Notes under the pieces: generated by a model
Database searches by the model: none
What the model was told of the DNA's origin: nothing
The model's input: only the letters and a program-made list of their open reading frames with translations
Translations under genes and position numbers: made by a program
In this document: positions 56,811-64,000 of the stretch, piece after piece
Layout: each line of letters begins with the position of its first letter
Position numbering within the stretch: the first letter of the stretch is position 1
NCBI GenBank assembly: GCA_030278955.1
Contig: JAOANR010000014.1
Coordinates: 15,874,068 to 15,938,067, forward strand
DNA from: Hygrophila difformis
Taxonomy: Eukaryota > Streptophyta > Magnoliopsida > Lamiales > Acanthaceae
Length of the DNA: 64,000 nucleotides
Reading direction: 5' to 3'

Positions 56811-59643
56811 TGGCACCTTTTTGCCAAATTTTTATTCTTCATCTCACTCCATTAATTAATTGAACCTTTATATTAATATTTTGAGGTTGAAATCCAATAA
56901 TCTCAACCCATGATTAATTTGATATAAAGAACTTTGTTCAATTCTCTATTAAAAGATTCTTCTACAAATGATTAAACTCTAATGATCTAAGTATATAATC
57001 CGGACTGTAGTTAATTAATTGATTATGGAATGAGCGATTATTTAGACATGAAGAGTAATTATGGATTCAATTCCATACCCTTGCATGAGAAACCAATGTC
57101 TCTCATGCAAGATGACCCAAAATATTTTCTTTTATTTTATTCTGTCTTTTCCGTGATGTGTGAAACAGCTAGTAAGGAATATATCAGATTAATGTTGGCG
57201 GGTATTCCCTCACGGATAACTAGCTCGTGATCTGTATATTAATTACCAGTTGTTATTTTGCATGGTCTGGATAGTGGTCGGTAGAAGCCTTGGCGGTTCG
57301 TCCCTCCGGGATTATAATAGCTGCTCAGCTGACTCCCATCCGGATACAGTTTTCTTTCCTTTAATTTCAAACCTGAATCTGGAGCTGTAGTAATGTTAGA
57401 TGATATATGCCAATGTCATCCAATAATTATTGCAGTAATAGAACATGTGGGTTTCTATCCAAATTCACAGATAGTGGAGTCTGAGATGACGGCGGCAACT
57501 GTCATTTGAGGCACCCCACTGTCTAAAAGTCATCCCACCTGAAATGATCAGGACCTGGATAGCAGATGTTTGCAGTCTGGATTACCCTGATTATTCTTGT
57601 CATCTTTTTAGCCAAATAAATTCTTCTCATTTCCGGCTGTTTCATCCCTGTATTTCACATTCTGTCTAAACCCACCTTATATTTTGGGTTATTTTATTTT
57701 ACACTTCTCTATAAATTTATGCATGATATTACTATGTAGATATTGTGGTCATATTATTTTGGGATCCTTCCCTTGGACATAGAAGTCTTGATTTAAATCA
57801 GATGTTTCATATTAAATTTCCAACAAAAATTCCTTTATAAAATCCGGATCTGAGCAATGGATAAATTCGACAGTTGTGACTAATTCATATCCGACTGGGG
57901 GTTGATTTTGGGAAATTAGAAGCAGAGTCAGCGATTAGGTCTCACCTAGACTGAAAGGATCTGTGTTTTAATTGAGAGTCTAGTACCTGATAGGGAATGA
58001 TTTTCAGATTTATTATTTTCCAAAACTGCTGTTTGTTGGAAATCTTGTATTAAATATTGCACTGGGCCAGAATCCACTTGGGTTCCGATAAGGTGTGACA
58101 GATAATACTAGAGGAACAACATTCAGGCCTTGGTTATTTTCTAAGGTAGGGTTGAGTATTCTTTCAACTGCTATTCTCTTCTGCCAAAGCCTATTTTTGA
58201 GTCCTGAGTAAGTGCATCCGGAACGAACTAATTTCATTAGTTCGTTTCATTAGTTTGCATCTCATAACCACCCGACGAGAAGTGAACACTGCGAGCGGTT
58301 CACCGAGAATAGGGAATTCTTGATCCACATCCGGTCATTCTGACTGGGGGCTTTCTTTTACTACCAGGGTCAGACTTTCAAAAACCTCCGAGTGATAGGA
58401 TTTTAAATGCTTTCTTTATCGCTTTCTTTTAAAAGCTTTTGCTAGAGGTCACTCGGATGTATTGAGAGTTGTGTAACTGTTACTAGAATTGAGAGTTAAG
58501 GGATAGTTCAGGGTTTGATTTGAATCTACGGGTGTGACATAGGGGAACGATAGCAGTACTTGACACTTCAATAAATGATTTGTCAGGTGTTGCTTGTCCA
58601 CCACAGATAAATGACACGCTCTGACGGGAGCAGTTGCGAGTCTGTGGTATCTTAGAATGTGTTGCCTTAAGAGCATGTAAACTCTTGCTGTAAGTACCTG
58701 TCCGTTAAAGGGAACATGGTATAGAGAGCATGAGAATTAGCTAACTGAACGAATTATCCCAAGCTAAGATCTGTGTATTAAAATGGAAGTTTAACTGTGT
58801 TTCATCTGAATCTTGTCCAGCCTTTATTCTTTTCTTCCTGCCCCTTCTGTCTCATTTTAAATCTGCTTTCTTAGATAATTTTAACCGCTTTCCTAGAATA
58901 ATTTTATCGCTTACCTAGATTGAGTTTAATTCGCTTTCTAGAATGATTTTATCTACTTTATTTTAATTGCTTTCATAATCTAGTTAAATTCTGTCAAGTA
59001 GTTGTTAGTCATTTCACACACTTGAATCGAGTACCGAGTGGAAAATCTTAGTAAACGACGTGGGACCTGCTTCTATCGCACATCCTCCAGTGAACGATCC
59101 GGTCTTACTATAAATTACTGCAATTTTTGACACCGTGCGCTTTCGGGGGCACAGTTTCTTAACTACGAGCAATAAAAACATGATTACGTATAAATGTATC
59201 CCTAATCACAACACCGCCATCATAAATTGGTTTCATTTAATAAAACCTAAACCAGGATCACGAATTTTCGGAAAATACTCATGTAGTGGGAATTAGTCAA
59301 AAGTTTCATGGCAGGAAATCTTATGGCAAGAATTGATGAGAAGTATCATGGCATATTTGTCGGGGACCTTCAGTGTGACAGGCTGAAGGTCAACCTATCC
59401 CGGCTATGCCATGAGATTTGTCAACATTTCATGACAGAGAGGACCACATCGCCATTTGAAACCAAAGCACCACACTTGAGTAATAAAAAGACTAATAATT
59501 TTGATATATCCCTAAACCCTTTCCCGTGAATCATAACGCTTTTCATTTAATAAACCTAACCTGGCATAATTCTAGCAAAAGCTCGTGTTAACGAAACTTG
59601 TCAAAAGTTTCACATTCATTCAAGATTCGAAGTTTCAAGAAAC

Positions 59644-60924
59644 ATGAATCGAGAAGGAGCGTCTAACACCCGTCCACCATTGTTTGATGGAAGCGATTAT
59701 GTGTATTGGAAAGCTAGGATGCGGAATTATCTGTTGGCACAGGGAGATGGTGTTTGGGATTCAGTCTTGGAGCCATGGACTCAACCGACGAGAGAAGTTC
59801 GCACTGGTACTGGAGAAACGGCCACTACAACAATCCGACCGGCGACCAATGCGAACTTTCTCAGGCCGAGAGAACTGCGAGACAAGCAAATTACACAGCG
59901 CTTAATGCTATCAGTGGCGCAATGAATGAAGCACAATTCAGAATGATCGCTAACTGTACGTCTGCTCATGAAGCCTGGAACTTCTTGGAGACTCAACACG
60001 AAGGTTCTGAAGATGTCAAGACAACGCGTCTACAACGGATTGAATCGATCTTTGACAGTTTGAGAATGACGAACGATGAGGATATCACATCATATTTTGG
60101 GAGATTTCAAGACATTGTTAATCAAGCAACAGCTCTAGGAATGACTTTTGAATCATCTAAACTCGTAAGGAAGTTTCTTAGAACAGTTTCTAAGAAATAT
60201 TCTGCGAAAGTAGCAGCTCTTGAAGAAGTGGAGAAAATCAAGACCATGTCCTTGAGAGAATTAGTCGGTATTCTTCAAACATACGAAATCAATCATTTGG
60301 CCTCAGAGAAATCAACCAAGAACATTGCATTCAAAGCTGAGGATGAGCCTGCTGAAAGCTTCGAAGAAGAGGTTTCTTTACTTTCCAAAAGAATTGGAAA
60401 AATGCTTCAGAATAAGCATTTCAAGAAATTTCAGAAGAAGAACCGATGTTCTGACAACCCGGTGACGACCGAGAAGCAGAACAACAGGTTTGAGAAGAAA
60501 ACTAATGGGAAGTTCAGGAGGTTTAAGAAGGATAGAGATGATGATAGATCTGACAAAACCTCAGAGATCAGATGTTTCGAATGTGAAGGAAAAGGCCACG
60601 TCAGAAAGGAGTGTCCTACTGCCAAGAAAAGGAGAGGAAAGGCACTTCAAGCTACACTAAGTGATGAAGATGATTCTGAAGATGAACCTGAGGATGCACA
60701 ATCCAGTGATGAAGAGGATGTCGTTGCTTTTGTGACAAGAGAAGCCAGTCCTACCCCTTCTATAGGTAACTCTGAGTCAATACAGTTAATCACTGATATT
60801 TCTTCTATTGTTACAGCTGAATCAGGTAGTCTCTATAAAGAGCTAGTTGATATCTATGAAGAACTCAAAGAGGAGTATGATGAAGCAGTACAGGAGAATG
60901 AGAAGTTGTCGAAACAACTCACTG
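59644..60924 (+). pseudogene. Gag region of the Ty1/copia element in gene C (3' part in the gap)
   Basis: ATG at 59644 begins MNREGASNTRPPLFDGSDYVYWKARM (quoted to MNREGASNTRPPLFDG), a typical copia gag start. After a -1 frame change between about 59750 and 59870, the second frame continues with NEAQFRMIANCTSAHEAW, DSLRMTNDEDITSYFGRF and the UBN2-type gag core. It ends with a zinc knuckle CFECEGKGHVRKEC and an acidic Ser/Asp/Glu stretch. The frame runs into the N gap. In the intact element this gag followed the PBS at 42061; element 2 now separates them by 17.5 kb. Style (knuckle followed by acidic linker) suggests the SIRE/Maximus group, held loosely. Protease, integrase, RT and the 3' LTR are not seen. 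Confidence 0.82.
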
Positions 60925-61424
60925 NNNNNNNNNNNNNNNNNNNNNNNNNNNNNNNNNNNNNNNNNNNNNNNNNNNNNNNNNNNNNNNNNNNNNNNNNNNN
61001 NNNNNNNNNNNNNNNNNNNNNNNNNNNNNNNNNNNNNNNNNNNNNNNNNNNNNNNNNNNNNNNNNNNNNNNNNNNNNNNNNNNNNNNNNNNNNNNNNNNN
61101 NNNNNNNNNNNNNNNNNNNNNNNNNNNNNNNNNNNNNNNNNNNNNNNNNNNNNNNNNNNNNNNNNNNNNNNNNNNNNNNNNNNNNNNNNNNNNNNNNNNN
61201 NNNNNNNNNNNNNNNNNNNNNNNNNNNNNNNNNNNNNNNNNNNNNNNNNNNNNNNNNNNNNNNNNNNNNNNNNNNNNNNNNNNNNNNNNNNNNNNNNNNN
61301 NNNNNNNNNNNNNNNNNNNNNNNNNNNNNNNNNNNNNNNNNNNNNNNNNNNNNNNNNNNNNNNNNNNNNNNNNNNNNNNNNNNNNNNNNNNNNNNNNNNN
61401 NNNNNNNNNNNNNNNNNNNNNNNN
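60925..61424. other. Assembly gap of 500 Ns
   Basis: Exactly 500 Ns, a conventional length for a gap of unknown size. Flanks are copia gag on the left and a minus-strand WAKL kinase on the right. Any frame called across it is meaningless. Confidence 0.98.
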
Positions 61425-63754
61425 AAAACCATGGCATTCCCAAGCTGTTGTGGATGTGGTAAAATAATGAACCATTTGAGACATATTCATATACTAATAA
61501 AGGAATTTCTGTCTCCAAGCAACAGCCCAAGAGTTTAACAACATTTCTGTGATTGATTTGAGTCAGAATAACGACCTCATTGATAAATGATTCTATTTGA
61601 TTCCCATCCATTATTCTAGATTTCTTGATCGCTACTTCCGTTGATCTTCAAGAATCCCTTTGTACACTACTCCATGACCCCCTTTCCCAAGTATGCAATC
61701 CTCAGCATAATTGTTGGTGGCCTTTTTAAGCTCTTCAACCGAAAAGATTCTGGTCGACTCCGTATTTGCTTCATTGGTGGAGAGGCGTTGCTCCAATAAT
61801 AGACCACCATTTCGCTTGAAGAATTCTTGTCTGAGTTTAATTAGTTTTCTCTTTTGGATGCTAAAGTATATTAACATAAACACAATTATCACTGTCAATA
61901 AACCAAAACCAATACCTGCAGATACAAATTTTGGGATAGCCGTTGAGGTTCAAGTTAATCACAAAAATAACAGCCATGTGAAAGTAGTTGTGCGCGTCTA
62001 TTAATTACCTAATGACAACTTTATCACTCGGAGTTGAGAAATCACTTTGTTACAGCCACGACCTTGTTTGGTGCCATCACCCTTGAATCCAGGGTTGCAG
62101 GTACAGCTGTAACTACCTGGGATATTGATGCAACTCGCATTTGGATCGCATGGACTATTCTCATCATCACATTCGTTTATGTCTGTAAATCCAAGTTAAC
62201 ATCAAAAAAATTCTAAGAGTGTACAAAGCATTTTAAGTAACTCTCAGTATTGTAGTGAAATCCCCGTCATTTTTAGATTGTATTAAATTACTAGATATTA
62301 AATTGGATAATTTTATTCATATTGTCCATAATTTCTGCCCATTAGGGCAGGGGAAATACTAGTAATAATTAAAAACCACAAGTCTCGTGTATATTATTCT
62401 AATTTTAACCATTAATATGTCATTCTAAGAAAATAAAATACTCCCTCTGTCCCAACTAAGATGTCCTGTTTGACTTCTGCACACAATCCAATACACTTTT
62501 TAAATCGTTAATATCTCAAAATATATAAAAGTAAAAATTATGTAAAGTATATCTTTGAAAACTATACAACTAAACGAATCTAAAAAATCAAACTCGACTA
62601 CTTTTTTCAATTATATACTTACAATAATATTGAGCCAAAGTTGAACAATGAACAGTGTTAAAAAGTTAAACAGGACATCTAAAGTGGGACGGAGGGAGTA
62701 ATAAATATATTTAATTATTGTTTTAAGTATAATTCATACACATAAGTATAACTAATACACATATATATACACCAAAAAGAAATTAATACACATACGTATA
62801 AACTTTACTGCTAGTAAATAGAAGGAAAAAAAAATTGTGACCTGTGCAGCCAGGATCCACGTAAGGATTGCCCTCATATCCAGGAATGCAGTTGCAGCGA
62901 TATCCCCCAGCAATTTCAGTATCACCATCCGTACACTTACTATTGTTGAGGCATGCATAATCTTTGGATTTCTCTGCTTCAGAGCATGTCTTTTTGCTGA
63001 TCCACCAGTCCAACAATATCGGCACATTGTCAATGGTTCTATTTTGAAAAGATTCGTCCTTGAGATCAGATTGATGAAAAGTGAAGCTGTCCTGGTCTGC
63101 TAGAAAGGCATAAAAACAAGGGTTAAAGGACGAGACGTCAGTCGTATTATCGGCCCTGTACAGTGTAATATTAAACGTCCATAGGCCCTTTGGTATGGAT
63201 ATTTGATTACACCCAATTCCTTTACAAGGTCCTCCATTGACTTCCTCTTTTCTTTTACAACTAGAACTACATTGACTTATGAAGTTACTCCAACCAAGTG
63301 CTGATATTTCACCATAAGCATTGCAGCCTACCACGGTAAACTTATTTGAATCTGAAAAGGTAAGAGCTGATGACAACCGCATCCTCGCCCGAAAAAGATC
63401 CATGGTCATCATGCCAAATCGGTCAAAACATAGTGAAGCCATAAAGTTCTTTATCCTTACTTGGGAGTCGGAAATATCAATTACTTCAACATCTGATTTT
63501 TGTGCAAACGCCTTTGGGGGGTTGTAAGAAACATTGCAGTTGATATCAAACTGACGGTCCATGGAACAACCAGAGCCTAGGCCAATGCCAAATGGATACG
63601 GAACAGTTAAATTTCCACATTTTCGTTGGCATCCGGGCAGAGTTATGTTGGCAGGTTTTGTGATGGTTGAGTTGGTCATAGCTGAATTTGCGAGTGGCCA
63701 TTGAAGCCTTACAAAATGAAAGAAAAGGGAATAGAAAAGAAAACTTCTCAGCAT
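61425..63754 (-). pseudogene. WAKL gene D: 5' two thirds, frameshifted, 3' part in the gap
   Basis: Exon 1 is 63754-62842 (signal peptide, [22 protein letters not shown] galacturonan-binding start, ending YVDPGCTG). Exon 2 is 62182-62009 ([21 protein letters not shown]). Exon 3 starts at 61915 with the transmembrane helix, [14 protein letters not shown] and the P-loop GKGGHG. Junction phases match gene A. At about 61638 one base is missing compared with gene C (TTCCGTTGATC against TTCACGTTGATC), which shifts the frame just before the catalytic VAIKK lysine. The frame resumes through [29 protein letters not shown], then meets the gap. The single-base loss lies ~215 bases from the gap, so a sequencing error is possible; if so, gene D may be intact. 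Closest relative in the window is gene C. Confidence 0.82.
62441..62698. mobile_element. Stowaway MITE in intron 1 of WAKL gene D
   Basis: Begins CTCCCTCTGTCCCA and ends TGGGACGGAGGGAG, a near-perfect 14-bp inverted repeat, flanked by TA (62439-62440, 62699-62700). 258 bp, no coding capacity. It is the best preserved of the MITEs here. Confidence 0.92.
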
Positions 63755-63828
63755 GTTGTAGAACCTAGAAGGTTATGGTTTTTAAGCTAAAGATATTTGC
63801 AGGCACTTAAACTATCGTCCGCCTTATA

Positions 63829-63836
63829 CTTATATA
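63829..63836 (-). promoter_or_regulatory. TATA box of WAKL gene D
   Basis: TATATAAG on the minus strand, ~75 bases upstream of the ATG at 63754; the same spacing as in gene A. Confidence 0.55.
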
Positions 63837-64000
63837 CATGTATGCTCCCGGAAGAAGGCATAATAAAGTATACAGGCCAGTTGATCTCAATTTTCCAAAC
63901 ACACTGTTATGAGAAACCAACATATTGCATAAGTAAAATAAAACAACTAGGAACTATAGGGTGTTGAATAATTCCAAAGACAACATCATCTATGATGATG

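Larger units (their letters stand above)
42105..59612 (+). mobile_element. Element 2: young non-autonomous Athila-like retrotransposon (17.5 kb)
   Basis: LTRs 42105-46626 and 55090-59612 are flanked by the perfect 5-bp duplication CATTC (42100-42104, 59613-59617). A tRNA-Asp PBS follows the 5' LTR. The internal region has no gag, protease, RT or integrase. About 80 bases after the PBS, sequence equivalent to the start of element 1's internal region jumps to sequence equivalent to the region downstream of pol. What remains is a palindrome array, an internal promoter, and a spliced cargo gene broken into three frames. By eye I find only six substitutions (42529, 43135, 43237, 45855, 46320, 46463) and one 1-bp indel (near 43049) between the two 4.5 kb LTRs. 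The insertion is therefore recent, and proteins must have come from another element. Confidence 0.92.
55090..59612 (+). mobile_element. Element 2 3' LTR (4523 bp)
   Basis: Near-identical to 42105-46626. Followed directly by CATTC (target-site duplication). Confidence 0.92.

Noticed and set aside
60843..61611. Frames crossing the N gap
   Set aside because: They exist only because Ns are translated as X; copia gag and the WAKL kinase are unrelated and on opposite strands.

Overview
This window is eukaryotic nuclear DNA from a flowering plant, most likely a eudicot. It holds spliced wall-associated-kinase-like (WAKL) receptor genes, a two-exon F-box gene, long plant LTR retrotransposons, a hAT element and Stowaway-type MITEs. 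I could not identify the species. A run of 500 Ns (60925-61424) is an assembly gap.

Layout. (1) 1-3749: the 3' part of a Ty3/gypsy-type element that has only gag and a 2.65 kb LTR (a TR-GAG-like non-autonomous element). (2) 3750-23456: a very large Athila-like Ty3/gypsy element on the minus strand (element 1). It has 4.4-4.7 kb LTRs, a tRNA-Asp PBS and a gag-pol frame with one in-frame stop. Downstream of pol is a spliced F-box gene. The TR-GAG LTR cuts its 3' LTR, and element 1 itself sits in the RNase H region of a Ty1/copia element whose end lies at 23457-24159. (3) 24160-41368: a WAKL cluster on the minus strand. Gene A (28701-33475) is intact; gene B is broken by a frameshift and a solo copia LTR; gene C is cut by a full copia element. 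A fourth WAKL fragment forms a 440-bp-arm inverted repeat (26909-27813). A hAT element and several MITEs lie between. (4) 41369-60924: a copia element of the same family as the solo LTR, opened between its PBS and its gag by a young Athila-like element on the plus strand (element 2, 42105-59612, TSD CATTC). Element 2 has no gag-pol but carries a long spliced cargo gene with a plant transposon-protein domain. (5) 61425-64000: WAKL gene D, with one frameshift and its 3' half in the gap.

The most unusual content is in elements 1 and 2. Both carry arrays of CG-rich palindromes (arms such as TTTGTCGCGGAAC paired with GTTCCGCGACAAA), and paired changes in the arms preserve the palindromes. An array lies immediately upstream of the TATA box of each LTR promoter and of each internal cargo promoter; a further array lies in each LTR leader. 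Both elements also share a promoter/exon 1/intron module feeding different cargo: an F-box protein in element 1, a transposon-associated protein in element 2. The second striking structure is the WAKL inverted duplication, which lies between fragments of a foldback MITE and could be transcribed as a hairpin matching the neighbouring WAKL genes.

All boundaries, identities and difference counts were read by eye; no alignment or database search was run.
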